Of a DNA stretch of 64,000 nucleotides, positions 8,601 through 20,000 are shown one piece after another. Within the stretch, counting starts at the first letter, position 1, and the number at the start of each line of letters is the position of its first letter. Position numbers and translations under genes: made by a program. The stretch spans positions 1 to 64,000 of the forward strand of contig NZ_BJMN01000004.1 of the NCBI RefSeq assembly GCF_006539185.1, in the 5' to 3' direction. Under the pieces are notes generated by a model. That model made no database searches. It worked only from the letters and a program-made list of their open reading frames with translations, and was not told the DNA's origin. This DNA is from Streptomyces gardneri. Lineage in GTDB: Bacteria; Actinomycetota; Actinomycetes; Streptomycetales; Streptomycetaceae.

Positions 8601-11600
8601 CGGGATGCCGCTGCGGACGGAGACGTACGCCCTGGACGGCCCGGCCCGCGACCTGAGCGACCTCGACGACCCGAACGGTCCCGCCGCGCGTCCGTACCAG
8701 GTCAGCGAGCACAGCTACACCGTGGAACTGCTCCAGCCCGCCGGACCCCACCCGCACGCCGTCGTGCTCACGGCCCCCCGGGAGACCCTCACCTGCCAGT
8801 ACGAGCGCGCCCTGTTCGGACCGCCGGGGGAACGACGCCCCGACCCCCGGGTGACCCACACCGCGGTCCTCGACACCGACTCCTTCGGCCGCGCCGTGCG
8901 CGAGGTCACCATCGGCTACGGCCGTCGACTCGACGACCCCGACCCCCTGCTCACCGACGAGGACCGGGCCCGGCAACGACTGACGGTGGTCACGTACGGG
9001 GAGAACCGCTGGACCCGCCCCCTCGACGCCGCCACCCACCCGGACGCCCACAGGCTGCCGCTGCCCTGCGAGAGCCACACCTACGAACTGGTCGGCGTCG
9101 TCCCCGACGCGAGCCCGCTCGATGCCCACGACCGGCCGCGCACCCCCCTGTTCCGCTTCGACGAGCTGCGTGCGAAGCTCGACGCCGCCGCGGACGGCGG
9201 TCACGACCTGCCGTTCGAGGACGTCGAGCACGCCGGCACGAGGGACGAAGGCCCCCACCGCAGGCTCCTTGCCCGCCTCAGGGCCCGCTACCGGGCCGAC
9301 GACCTGAGCCGACTGCTGCCCCACGGCCGGCACGAGCCGCTGGCCCTGCCCGGAGAGACGCTCGTCCTCGCCCTCACTCCCGGCCTCGTCGACCGGGCGC
9401 TCCGCCGCGGCCAGGAGCCGCTGCTCCCCTCCGGGGAGGCCGGCCGAAGCCTCCTTGCCGAGGCGGGATACGTCCAGGCGGAAACGGCGGAAACGGCGGA
9501 GGCGGACGAGCCGGGCGAGCCGGGGGAACCCGGTGAGCCCGGTGCGCGTGGCGGCGGGTGGTGGATCCCCTCCGGGCGCGTGTACTACCACCCGCTGCCG
9601 TCGGCCACACCCACGGAAGAACTGGCCTTCGCCCGCGAGAACTTCTTCCTCCCGCACCGCTTCACCGACGCCTTCGAGCGCCCCGGCGAGGACGGCCGCC
9701 CCGCGCCCGGTCCGCAGCGGGCGACCGTCGTCGGTTACGACCGGATCCACCGGCTGTTCGCGATCGAGAGCCAGGATGCTCTGGGCAGCATCGAGCGGGC
9801 CGCATACGACTACGTGGTGCTGCAACCGCACACCGTCACCGACGCCAACGGGAACCGTACGGGGGTCGCGTTCGACGCCCTGGGGCAGGTGACCGCGACC
9901 GCCGTGCTCGGCAAGGACGGCGCGGACGGCGGCAGCGAGGGCGACTCCCTCGCCGGCTTCCGCACCGCCGCCGACACCGGCGCGCCGTTCGACGCGCCGA
10001 CGGCGGACACCCTCACCGACCCGGACACCGCCACCCTTCAGGCCTTCACCGCCGACCCCGTCGGCCAGGCGCCCGCCCTGTTGGCCGGCGCGACCACCCG
10101 CACCCTCTACGACCTGCACCGGTTCGCCCGCTGCGGGCAGGCGCCGTACGTCGCGACACTGGTCCGCGAAACCCACGTGGTCGACACCGAGCCCGGCGCG
10201 GAGCCCGGCATCCAGCTGGCGTTCTCGTACTCCGACGGTCTCGGCCGGCAACTCCAGACCAAGACCCGGGCGGCCCCCGGCGAGGCGGCCCTGCGCGCCG
10301 CCGTCACCACTACCCCCTCCGGGGACGTGCGCCTCGGCCCCCTCATCCTGACCGATGCCGATGCCGATGCCGATGCCGACCCGGACGGCGGCGATGACGC
10401 CGACGGCACCGACGGCACCGGCCGCCCGCGCCTGGGGCCGGCGGACCCGCGCTGGATGGGCACCGGCCGGACCGTGTACGACAACAAGGGCCGGCCCGTC
10501 CGCCAGTACGAACCCTTCTTCTCCTCCACCCACCTGTGCGAGGAGGAGAAGGAGATGACCGACACCGGAGTGTCGGGAGTGACCTTCTACGACCCTCTCG
10601 GCCGCCCCGTCGCAGCGCTCCACCCCGACCACACCTACGTCAAGACGGTCTTCGACCCCTGGCGGCAGCACTCCTGGGACGCCAACGACACGGTCGCCCT
10701 CGACCCGCGCACCGACCCCGACGTCGCCGCCCACACACGGGCCCACTTCGCCACCGAACCGCCGACCTGGCGGACCTGGCACGCCCTCCGCGCCGACGGA
10801 GACTTCCCCGGCCCCCTGGGGCTCCCCGAGGCCGAGCGGGACGCGGCGACGAAGGCCCTCGCGCACGCCGGCACCCCGACACTGAGCGTGGTCGACTCCC
10901 TCGGCCGCGTCTTCCTCACCGCGGCCGACAACGGCGACGGCGAACACCACACGAGCCGCGCGGTGATCGACGTCCAGGGCAACCAGCGCAGCGCGCGGGA
11001 CGCACGCGGACGCACCGTGATGACCGCCGAGTACGACCTCCTCGGCCGGCACCTGCACACCGGCTGCGCGGACGCCGGCGATCGATGGACACTCCCGGAC
11101 GTGACCGGCAGACCCGTCCGCACCTGGAACGGGCGCGGCTTCACCCACCGCGTCACCTACGACGCACTGCGCCGCCCCGTCGAGGTGTTCGTCCGTGACC
11201 CCGGAGACCAGGCGACCGAACGCCTTGTCGAACGCACGGTCTACGGCGAGGAACGCGGCACCGCCCAGAACCACCGGGGGCGCGTCGCCGAGGTGTACGA
11301 CGAGGCGGGCCGGCTCACCCATGACGCCTTCGACTTCAAGGGCAACCTGCTGCGCAGCACCCGCAGGCTCCTCAGCGCACACCGCGCCCCCGTCGACTGG
11401 CCCCAGGAGCTCGGCGCGGCGGCCGACGCCCTGCTCGCCGACGAGTCCTTCACCGCCGGCACCACGTACGACGCGCTCAACCGCATCGTGCAGAGCAGCT
11501 CGGCCCACAGCGATCGCGACGGCGCGACCGTCGACGTGACCCGGCCGCGCCACGACGTCGGCGGACGGCTGACAGGCATCGACGTCTGGCTGCAACGCCC

Positions 11601-14001
11601 CGGCGAACCCGCCGGACCCCTGCCGCCGGAAACCGCCGACCTGCACGTCGTCACCGGCATCACCTACAACGCACGCGGCGAGCGCACCGCCGTCCGTCAC
11701 GGCAACGGGACCGAGACCACCTTCACCCGTCATCCGCGCACCTTCCGCCTGATCCGGCAGGAGACGACACGCGGCAACGAGGCCGTCCAGCGCCTGGAGT
11801 ACACGTACGACCCCGTCGGCAACCTCACGAGCGTGCGGGACACCGCCAACGACCGGGTCTTCCACGACCAGGAATGCGTCGACCCGTCGTCCGGCTACCT
11901 CTACGACCCCACCTACCGGCTTGTCGCGGCCTCCGGACGGGAACACCGCGGCGGCGACGCTCAGGTGGACCACGACCGGACACCTCGCACCGTGACCGCG
12001 CTGCCGACGGACTGCCAGGCCCTCCGCGGATACGTGGAGACCTACCGCTACGACGAGACCGGCAACCTGCTCGCCGTACGGCACCACCGCGGCGCCGACG
12101 TGACCCGCCCGGGCGAGATCGTGTGGCACCGCCGCTACCAGTACGCCACCGCCGGCAACCGGCTCCTCGCCACCAGCCTGCCTGCCGACCCGACCGGATT
12201 GCCCGACCACACCGACGCCCCCGGCTACAGCGCCCGCTACTCCTACGACGAGCACGGCAACACGACGGCCATGCCCCACCTGCCCGACCTCGGCTGGGAC
12301 CACCAGGACCGGCTGCGCGAGGCCGGACTCGGCGGCGGCGGACGGGTGTTCTTCGCCTACGACGGCGCAGGCCGGCGGCTCCGCAAGGTCCGCGAGAAGG
12401 GCGCCGGGGTCATCGAGGAACGGATCAGCTTCGGCGGCAGCGAGATCTTCCGCCGCATCGAGGGCGGCCGGGTCACCCTGGAGCGCGAGACGCTGCACAT
12501 CGAGGACGGCGACCGGCGTGTCGCCCTGATCGAGACCCGTACGCGGCAGCGCGGCGGCCGCGACCGGGCCCCGCGCAGACTCGTCCGCCACCAGTACGGC
12601 GACCACATCGGATCCACCGCCCTGGAACTGGACGAGGACGCCCGCGTCATCACGTACGAGGAGTTCCACCCGTACGGCAGCACGGCCTACCAGGCCGCCC
12701 GCAGCCGCACCGAGACCCCCAAGCGGTACGGGTACGCAGCCCGCGAACGCGACGAGGAAACCGGGCTGTCCGTCCACGGACTGCGCTACTACGCCACCTG
12801 GCTCGGCCGATGGGCCAGCTGCGACCCGGCCGGCCTGATCGACGGGGCGAACCTCTACCGGTACGCGGGCGGCAACCCCGTGGGCCGCGTCGACATCACC
12901 GGCACGGAGTGGCAGACCACCCCCATCCTCTCGCCCAACGGCGCGCCCACCAGCCAGGTCTGGGTCGGCGAGGCCGAACCGGAAGCCCCCAAGGACGGCA
13001 TCCCCCAAGCCAGTCTCACGGGTCCCAGCAAGGTCACGAGCCGGGCCGCCCGCGACGCGGCGGCCGCCCCGTCGGCCGCGCCCCCACCGGTCAAACGCAA
13101 ACCGGCCCACGCCACCCCGAAACCCGCGCCCCCCGTGATGTCCGACGCCGAGAGCATGCAGAACCTCAAAGCGATGGCCGAACGCTTCCAGCCCACCCTC
13201 ACCTACGACCCGATGGTCACCCGCTTCATGGGCGTGGTCCAGCTGATCGGCGGCGCCCTGGAGGTCGCCGGAGGTCTCGCGGCCGAGGCGGACAGCGCCG
13301 GAGTGTCGACCCTCGTCGTCCTGAACGGGCTCGACACCAGCCAGTCCGCCGCGCGGATGATCGCGACGGGCAAGCCGGCGAACTCGATGAAGTACGAGCT
13401 GTCCAGGTCCGCGGCCTCCCGTCTGGGCGCGGACGACCGGCTGGCCAACGCCTTCGGGGTGCTGGGCGACACGTTCGGCAACGCGGCCGGAGCCGGGGCG
13501 TCCATGCACATGGCGGGCAAGCCGGCCGGAGCCCCACCGGTACGGGGCTCCATGACGGGTCCGGGGATGGCGGCGGGGGCGCGTCGCAGGCTCTCGCCCG
13601 GTACACGGGCCCGGTTGAGGAGGGCGATCAACACCGAGGCCCGGAGGTACTTCACCGACGCGGAGCTCGGAGGCCCCCCGGAAGGCGGCCCCTGGCCGCC
13701 GCCGCGTGAGGCCTTCTACGAGCAAGGCGGGCAATTCGGCGGCAACACGGAGGTGAGTGGCGTCTGGATCGAGGGGAACATCCTCGACCGCTGGCCCGAT
13801 TCTCCTGCGTTCTCCGCCTTCAACCGGGCGCCCCTGCGCACCAGGGTGCGGGCGATCCTCGCCCACGAGTGGATCGAACGCAACGTCGGCAGCCATGAGC
13901 TGGCCGTCCAGATCGGCAGGAACCCCGCCGACCCCCGCTACTGGCAGTACCTCCAGCGATTCCCTCAGGACGCCAGGGACCTCCTGATGACCATGCCCTA
14001 G
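5635..14001 (+). CDS. Tc toxin TcB-TcC fusion (SpvB / Rhs cocoon with C-terminal effector)
   Basis: About 2,788 residues joining TcB and TcC in one chain. In order it has an SpvB N-terminal domain (about 22-415), FG-GAP-like repeats (about 430-670, for example ADLSGDGHPDVLVPGDD), TcdB-type middle domains (about 620-1130), and Rhs/YD repeats to about 2419. The Rhs core ends with GRWASCDPAGLIDGANLYRY; Asp2397 and Asp2403 match the self-cleaving aspartyl protease of TcC. In the known family the Rhs shell encloses a cleaved effector, here residues about 2421-2788, with no recognised fold. TTG 5635 is preferred because GAGGAG lies 7 bases upstream; ATG 5578 lacks a ribosome site. Low-complexity EPGEPG (9505-9546) and DADADAD (10351-10380) stretches look like loop insertions. 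The TcA gene follows after 53 bases. Confidence 0.93.
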   Translation: MIKPTALTGGTAGHEGPGTPDSATSGRFSLPQGGGALRSTSEKFAANPVTGTGTFAVPLPVSPGRSGFGPELSLTYDSSNGNGPFGFGWSLALPAITRKTDRGLPRYLDSGTPTDPPDVFLMSGAEDLVPVLTLRGRRWEHLPLPRTVRGTDYLVHAYRPRTEGLFARIERWVRTADGDTHWRCVTADNVTTIYGGDPDARISAPHDPVRAPAGRVFSWLISESHDDRGNWIRYGYKPEDATGVDPARPHESGRTVADRSAQRYLKTIRYGNRAPRPDDGDDRLADWMFEVVLDYGEHDPDGPRPADSGPWTSRPDPFSSRRPGFELRTHRLCRRVLMFHHFPDEAGIGRDCLVRSMDFRYEDRDRPEADGRPGRRLPSFLAAATECGYRRRAGGYLRRTMPPVEFEYSRARVDGRVREPDAEALANLPEGLTGPYRLVDLDGEGLAGILTEEGGGSFYRRNLGDGRFGPLRELTRIPSGADPGGGAVPLIDLAGDGSLDLVRFAGPAPGFHERVTTRSATGVGQGAGAGPLSGTAAGTRFGPASEEGDWDRFTGFRSLPVIDWSAPGPVFADLSGDGHPDVLVPGDDHVVWYPSLGEDGFGPGRRVPLPAPDGDGGPRLLDADPRHAVFFADMTGDGLADLVRVTDGEVRYWPSLGHGRFGAAVTMDDAPRFAQAGHFDHQRLRLADIDGSGTCDLVYFGGDSVALYFNESGNGWSPPHLLPGFPRTDTAVAVDALDLLGNGTACLVWSSPLPGDSRRPLAYVDLMGGTKPHLLTGIRTNLGAETHVRYVPSTRCYRDSEREGRPWATRIPFPVHVVERVEAHDRVTGHSFVSRYRYHHGHYDGVEREFCGFGMVERFDTEEHGPAGEAEPAPAAPVAGEPQPDPAPHPDPATLAPPVLTRTWFHTGEWSEGNRLSARYAHEYYREDPAGDSDLLLEDTRLPDTVRLPDTDTDTDAPDDVPGPPPATAHRVPWSLTPTEIRDACRALRGMPLRTETYALDGPARDLSDLDDPNGPAARPYQVSEHSYTVELLQPAGPHPHAVVLTAPRETLTCQYERALFGPPGERRPDPRVTHTAVLDTDSFGRAVREVTIGYGRRLDDPDPLLTDEDRARQRLTVVTYGENRWTRPLDAATHPDAHRLPLPCESHTYELVGVVPDASPLDAHDRPRTPLFRFDELRAKLDAAADGGHDLPFEDVEHAGTRDEGPHRRLLARLRARYRADDLSRLLPHGRHEPLALPGETLVLALTPGLVDRALRRGQEPLLPSGEAGRSLLAEAGYVQAETAETAEADEPGEPGEPGEPGARGGGWWIPSGRVYYHPLPSATPTEELAFARENFFLPHRFTDAFERPGEDGRPAPGPQRATVVGYDRIHRLFAIESQDALGSIERAAYDYVVLQPHTVTDANGNRTGVAFDALGQVTATAVLGKDGADGGSEGDSLAGFRTAADTGAPFDAPTADTLTDPDTATLQAFTADPVGQAPALLAGATTRTLYDLHRFARCGQAPYVATLVRETHVVDTEPGAEPGIQLAFSYSDGLGRQLQTKTRAAPGEAALRAAVTTTPSGDVRLGPLILTDADADADADPDGGDDADGTDGTGRPRLGPADPRWMGTGRTVYDNKGRPVRQYEPFFSSTHLCEEEKEMTDTGVSGVTFYDPLGRPVAALHPDHTYVKTVFDPWRQHSWDANDTVALDPRTDPDVAAHTRAHFATEPPTWRTWHALRADGDFPGPLGLPEAERDAATKALAHAGTPTLSVVDSLGRVFLTAADNGDGEHHTSRAVIDVQGNQRSARDARGRTVMTAEYDLLGRHLHTGCADAGDRWTLPDVTGRPVRTWNGRGFTHRVTYDALRRPVEVFVRDPGDQATERLVERTVYGEERGTAQNHRGRVAEVYDEAGRLTHDAFDFKGNLLRSTRRLLSAHRAPVDWPQELGAAADALLADESFTAGTTYDALNRIVQSSSAHSDRDGATVDVTRPRHDVGGRLTGIDVWLQRPGEPAGPLPPETADLHVVTGITYNARGERTAVRHGNGTETTFTRHPRTFRLIRQETTRGNEAVQRLEYTYDPVGNLTSVRDTANDRVFHDQECVDPSSGYLYDPTYRLVAASGREHRGGDAQVDHDRTPRTVTALPTDCQALRGYVETYRYDETGNLLAVRHHRGADVTRPGEIVWHRRYQYATAGNRLLATSLPADPTGLPDHTDAPGYSARYSYDEHGNTTAMPHLPDLGWDHQDRLREAGLGGGGRVFFAYDGAGRRLRKVREKGAGVIEERISFGGSEIFRRIEGGRVTLERETLHIEDGDRRVALIETRTRQRGGRDRAPRRLVRHQYGDHIGSTALELDEDARVITYEEFHPYGSTAYQAARSRTETPKRYGYAARERDEETGLSVHGLRYYATWLGRWASCDPAGLIDGANLYRYAGGNPVGRVDITGTEWQTTPILSPNGAPTSQVWVGEAEPEAPKDGIPQASLTGPSKVTSRAARDAAAAPSAAPPPVKRKPAHATPKPAPPVMSDAESMQNLKAMAERFQPTLTYDPMVTRFMGVVQLIGGALEVAGGLAAEADSAGVSTLVVLNGLDTSQSAARMIATGKPANSMKYELSRSAASRLGADDRLANAFGVLGDTFGNAAGAGASMHMAGKPAGAPPVRGSMTGPGMAAGARRRLSPGTRARLRRAINTEARRYFTDAELGGPPEGGPWPPPREAFYEQGGQFGGNTEVSGVWIEGNILDRWPDSPAFSAFNRAPLRTRVRAILAHEWIERNVGSHELAVQIGRNPADPRYWQYLQRFPQDARDLLMTMP

Positions 14002-14054
14002 CCCGAGAACCCAGGCCGACCGCGGCAGCCGTGCCCACCCCCGGAGAAACCCCC

Positions 14055-17000
14055 GTGCAGCAGATCCTTCCGCCCGTCACCCCCGCGAGCACCGCCTACG
14101 CGGTGCGCAACCTCCAGGACGTCCTCCTGTTCCTCCTCGACCGCGGCGCGTTCGAGATGGGGCCCGAGCAGCAGCGCGGCGTCGTCGCCGGGCTGAGGGC
14201 CGAGCACGCGGTGCCGGAGTACGGAGTGACCACCCTGGGCCTCGTACGGCACTTCCAGGAGAAGGGTGAGCTGCAGTCCGTGACCGGTGAGGTCGACACC
14301 GTCACGGCCCTGGCGATGAACCAGCAGCTGATCCGGCTCGGAGGTATCACCCCGCAGGGAGTCACTCCCCGGGGCGACACCCCGCAGGGCGTCACTCCTC
14401 AGGGCGACACCCCTCAAGGCGCCCCCCAAGGAGTCGCTCCCCAAGGCGTCACCCCCCAGGCCGGCGCCCCCCAAGGAGTCACTCCCCAAGGCGTCGCCCC
14501 CCAGGCCGGCGTCCCCCAAGGCGTCGCCGCCCCTCCGACCGTCGTGGCCGCGGTCGGCGAAGCGCCCTGGATCGTCCGGGGTCAGGTGGTCGGACCGGAC
14601 GGCCCGATCGACCAAGTGTTCGTCAGTGCGTTCGATCGTGACCTGTTCTTCGGACGCGAGGGGGACGAGGACAGCGGACAGCGGCTCGGCAGCACCTTCA
14701 CCCGCCCCGACACGGAAACCGGCGAGAGCGGCTGGTTCGAGATCCGCTACACGCCCGCACAGTTCGGCGGCGCCACCGCTGCCGGCCAGGACGGGGAGGC
14801 CGCACCCGACCTCGTCTTCCTCGTGAACCGCGACGAGGTCGACCAGCACGTCCCCTTCCGCGTCCTGCGCCTGCCCGACGGTGAGCTCTTCTCCGAAGAG
14901 CACCCGGTCAGCGAGGACGAGCTGCTCCTCGGCATCACGGCCCGCCGCGTGGAGACCGTGCGCCTGCTCATCGACGGCGCGACCCCGGCCGCCTCGGGAC
15001 CGTCGGAGTACGAGAACGCCTGGCGCGCGCTGGCGACGCTGATGCCCCACCGCCTGCCGGCCGACGGGGACGACACCGCCCGCGAGGAGGCGGTGTGCAC
15101 CGCTGCCGCCGGACTCGACCAGGACGGGCACCGCGACGTCACGTTCGCCGCCGGCGAGACCGGCCTCGACGACGGCCTCGTCGAACAGTTCGTCGTCGCC
15201 TGCCGCCTGGCCCGGCAACTGCCCGAGCAGCCCGTGCCGACCCCCGTCCTCTACGCCCTGGTGCGAGCCGGTGGCTTCACCGACATGCGCGGCCTCGCCG
15301 TGGCGGAGGCCACTTCCCTCACCGCCGCCGTGGACCGGGCGATCGCCCTGGGCTGGATCCCGCGCCTCGAACCGGCCCTGGTGACCTCCTCCGTCGCCAC
15401 CGTGCAGCGGCTCGCCCCGGTCCAGGTCCTCGAAGAGGCGCCCGCGGGCCGGGCCTCGCTGAGGGAGGTGTTGTCCCTCACGGTCGACGACGAGGACCGT
15501 CGTACCGAACTCATGGGCTTCGCGGCCAACTTCACCGGAACGCACACGGACTTCGCCGACGCCCTGCGCACCCATGAGGAGTTCGGCGAGCACCACGAAA
15601 GCATCGCCTTCGTCACTCAGCTGGCCTCCCTGACCGGCGACAACATGCCCATGATCAAGGCGTTGTCCGAGGTCCCCGGCGCCACGTCGATGCGCTCCCT
15701 CGCCCTCGGCCTCGACTCCGCCACCGTGCGCACCCTCGCCGCCCGGCCCGAGGTCCAGGTGCCCGACGACCTGCCCGCCGAGGACGAGGCGGCCCGCCGC
15801 AAGCTCTACGCCGACGGCGTGCTGAGCCTCCTCCGCAACGCCTTCCCCACGGCCGCCGTGGCCCGCAGGGCCGCCGAACTCGCCGACGAGGGCGAGGAGT
15901 CCGTGATGTCCCCCCGGACCGCCGCCTTCCTGAAGAAGGCGGTACTGACCCGCGACGACTTCGACCTGGCCACCTCCCCGGTGGCCGAGTTCGCCTCCCT
16001 CGCCGCCGGAGACGAGACCGAACGCGCCTCCGTCCTCACCGAAGCCGCCCGTCTCCAGCGTCTCTTCCGCATCAGCACCGGCGAAGCCGCCGTGACGAAC
16101 CTCCTGCGGAGCGACTTCCGGTCCGCGTACGACATCACCAGCAAACTCACCCTCCGTGGCTTCGTCCGCGCCCATCAGGAGGACCTGGGCGGCAAGTCCG
16201 AGGCCGCCCTCACCTACCGGCGGGCCGAGATGGTCACCGCCGCCAACATGCTGCTGGCCCTGAACGCCCACCAACTCGGCACCGACGCCACCCCGCTCGC
16301 CGTCCCGGCCGCGATCAAGGAAGTCCCCACCTGGGCGCAGATGTTCCCCGGCTCCGGCGGCTGCGCGTGCGGCCACTGCCGCTCCTGGCTCAGCCCGGCC
16401 GCCTACTTCGTGGACCTGCTGCTCTTCCTCGACCGACGCAACGCACTGGACCAGGCCAAGACTCCGCTGGACGTGCTCCTGGGCCGCCGTCCCGACCTCG
16501 CACACATCAAACTGTCCTGCGAGAACACCGAGACCACACTGCCCTATCTCGACCTCGTCAACGAGATCCTGGAGAGCGCCACGGTCGAGGACGGCCGGCC
16601 CGCCGCCTCCGCCGCACACGACGTGACCGACGAGACCAGCGAGGAGCTGCGCGCCACACCCCGTCATGTACGGAAGGAGGCCTACGACCGACTGGCCAAG
16701 GCGGCGTTCCCGCCGTCCCTGCCCTACGACCGCGCGCTCGACACGACCCGCACCTACCTCGGCCACCTGGGCGTCCACCGGGCCGAACTGCTCGAGACCT
16801 TCCCGCCGGACGAGCCCGACGCCACCCCTGGGGCAGGCGACACCGACGCCACCCCCGGGGCCGACGGCACCCGCGAATCCGCCCGCCGCGCCCGCCACCG
16901 CGAAGCCCTCGCCGAACGGCTCGGCATCTCCGCCCGCGAACACGAGATCATCACGGGCCACGACTTCTCCGGCAAAGCCCGCTTCGTCGAACTGACCGAG

Positions 17001-20000
17001 CTGTACGGCCCCGCCGACGGCGACGCCGCGGTCGCCATGGAAGTCCCCGCCTTCCTGAACCGCACCGCCCTGAACTTCACCGAACTGATCGCCCTGCTCG
17101 GCTGCCGCTTCATCAGCCCCGCGCAACCCCTCTACGACAGGCTCGCCGCGCTCTACGCCGACTTCGGCATCACCAGCTCCGACCTCAGACAGTTCCTGGC
17201 CGCCGACCGGGTCGCCGGCCCCGAGCTCACCGCGAAGCTCACGGCGGCCGGAGACCGCACGGCGGAGGAGCTCGCGGCCCGACTCGACGCCGACTTCCCG
17301 CCCGAGCGGATCGCCCAGCTGATCGTGGTCCACTCCGACCGCGGCCAGGACTGCGACGTCGACAGCCTGCGCCTCCAGCATCTCGACGGCACCTCGCTGA
17401 CCGGGGACGAACTGCGCCGCATCGCCGTCTTCGTACGGCTGTGGAGGAAGCTGGGCTGGACGACCGCCGAACTCGACACCGTACTCCTCGCCTTCGGTAC
17501 CGACCGCGGCGAAGTCACGCCCGAGATGCTCGCGGAGATCGGCCGGATGCTCCGCCTGCGCGCGGAACACGACACCGACGTGACCGCACTGCTGAGCCTG
17601 TGGCGTCCGCTGGACACCCAGGGGCCGACCGCGCCCTACCTCCGGCTGTTCCAGAACCCCGCCGTACGGAACCCCCTCGACCCCGACTTCCGACTGCGCC
17701 CCGGCGGCGACGAGCTCGCAGCCATGGACGAGCCGGAAGAGACCAGGCTCCGCCTCCAGGAGAAGGTGCCGGCGATCCTCGCCGCCCTGCGGATCACCGA
17801 GACCGAGCTCGCCGCCGTCACCGCGGAGGCGGCCAGGCAAGGCGCACTCGACCCGGATCCGGAACGCCGCTGGCTGTCCCTGGCCAACCTGTCCGTCCTG
17901 CACCGCCACGTCCTGCTGGCCCGGCTCCTCGACCTGCGCGTCACCGACCTCACCGTCCTGCTGCGGCTCTCCGGCGCGGACCCCTTCGCAGCGCCACAGG
18001 CCGCGCTCGACTTCGCGGTGCTCGCCGAGAACTGCGCCAGCTCCGGAGCCACGATCCCGCAACTGGACTACCTCTACGGCGAGCCGCCCCCGGGTCCCGA
18101 CGCCCTCGCCCCCACGGCGGCGGAGCTCGACGCGCTGGCGGCCGCGCTCGGCGCCGCCTGGACGGAGATCACCAGGGAACACGCCCTGCCCGCCGAGCCG
18201 ACCGCCGACTGGCTGCGCACCAAGGTCACGCTCCTCGCGGGAGCGGAGGCGGCCACGGCCGCGCTCGATCTCGTCGAGGGCCGTTGCGGTCGCCCGCAGA
18301 CCGCGGCTCCCGACTCGGGCTCCGGCCCGTACCCGACGGGGCAGTACGCGCAGGGCCAGTACTCACCCGGGCAGTACTCGCCCGCGCAGGAACCCCCGAC
18401 CTCCGCGGCGCAGAAGCCCGAGCGGTATCCGGCCCAGGGCAAGGGGCAGGGCCCGGACCAGGAGCAGGTCCAGCAGCTGCGTGACGCCCTCGTCGCCGCC
18501 CACCCCGACGAACCAGACCTCGCCCGCGCCGCGGCCGCCGCCGTCTTCCCCGATCCCACGCCACTCGGCGACTCCCCGTGGGACGAGGAGGCGAAGGCAT
18601 ATCGTCGGCTCGCGGCCGCCGAAGCGCTGCTGCCGCTCCTGCACCGGAGACTCGCCCGCACCCGCGTGCACCAGACGCTCGGCCAGTCCCTCGGCACGCC
18701 CGCGGACGTCCTGCGCACGTTCCTCGACGAGCCGGCCGTGCTGGAGTCCCTCGACCGGCCGGGAGAGAGCGCGATCGGCGACTTCCTGCGCCGCATGACC
18801 CCGGCGGCCGCTGCGCCCGATGAACAACCGGGCAAACTCTCCGCCGCCCAGCAGAGCACGGCCCAACAGCCCGTCGAAGAACCTCCGGGCCTCGACATCG
18901 TCTACATCCGGCTGCACCGGCTGGCACTGGTCACGCGCACCCTCTCCCTCACCCCCGACGAACTGCGCCGACTGAGCGCCCAGGGCGACGGAAGCGCCGG
19001 ATTCGACCCCGCCTCCCTCGTGACCGCCCCCAACCCCGAAGGGCTCGCCGCCCACCTGCGGCTGGCGGAGTACGCCGGCCTGCGCGACCGGCTGACACCG
19101 GGCCCCGTACACCTGGCCGATGTGTTCGCCGCGCCCCCCGAGGAGCGCGTCAGAGCCCTCGTCGAAGCGTGCGCATGGGACGAGGCGACGGTGACGGAAG
19201 CGCTCACCGCCTGCGGACGGACACCCGCGGACCTGACCACGACAGCGCCCCTCCTCGATCTGGAGAAGGCCATCGGGCTCGCCCGCCGGACCGGAGTGCC
19301 TCCGACCGTGCTCAAGGCCTGGGTGCGCCCCGACGCCACCAGCGGGGAGCTGCTCCCGCAGGGAGCCGTAGACGCGGTCAAGGCCAAGTACGACCACGAG
19401 GCCTGGCTGGAGGTGGCGCGCACCCTCAACAACCCCCTGCGCGAACGGCAGCGCGACGCGCTCGTGGCCCATGTGTCGGCGACTCTCGGCACCCGATCGC
19501 CCGGCGAGCTCTTCGAGCACCTCCTGATCGACGTCGAGATGAGCGCCTGCATGCTCACCTCGCGTCTCAAGCAGGCGATCTCCTCCGTCCAGCTCTTCGT
19601 CCAGCGCTGTCTGCTCAACCTGGACCCGGACGTCAGGCCCGGGGACATCGACGCGCAGGAGTGGGAGTGGCGCCGGATGTACCGGCTGTGGGAGGCCAAC
19701 CGGCGGATCTTCCTCTTCCCCGAGAACTGGATCGAACCCGAACTCCGCGACGACAAGAGCCCGTTCTTCAAGGACCTGGAGGCGGAACTCCTCCAGACGG
19801 ACGTCAGCCCGGACACCGTCCGGCGCGGTCTCCTGGGCTATCTGCGCAAGGCCGAGAGCGTGGCCAACCTGGAGGTGTGCGGATTCCACTCGCACACCCA
19901 GGACGAAAAGGCCGTCCTGCACGTCTTCGGGCGCACCCGCACCGGCGTACCCCGCACCTACTACTACCGCCGGCAGATCGACGGCACCGAGTGGACACCT

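Noticed and set aside
13864..13878. HEWIE as a zincin metalloprotease motif (HExxH) in the TcC effector
   Set aside because: The fifth position is Glu, not His, so it is not a standard zincin. It is kept only as a possible unusual metal site.
7903..13896. Minus-strand open frame of about 2,000 codons opposite the TcBC gene
   Set aside because: It mirrors the Rhs region of the recognised plus-strand gene. Long antisense frames are expected in very GC-rich coding DNA, and it shows no known domain.
14341..14532. Possible sequencing or assembly artefact in the PQG repeat
   Set aside because: The reading frame stays open through the whole repeat and on into TcA, and the units are diverged rather than identical.
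13998..18182. Minus-strand frame of about 1,390 codons opposite the 5' part of TcA
   Set aside because: The translation is low-complexity Gly/Glu/Val/Arg-rich, typical of antisense to a GC-rich gene, and it conflicts with clear TcA domains.
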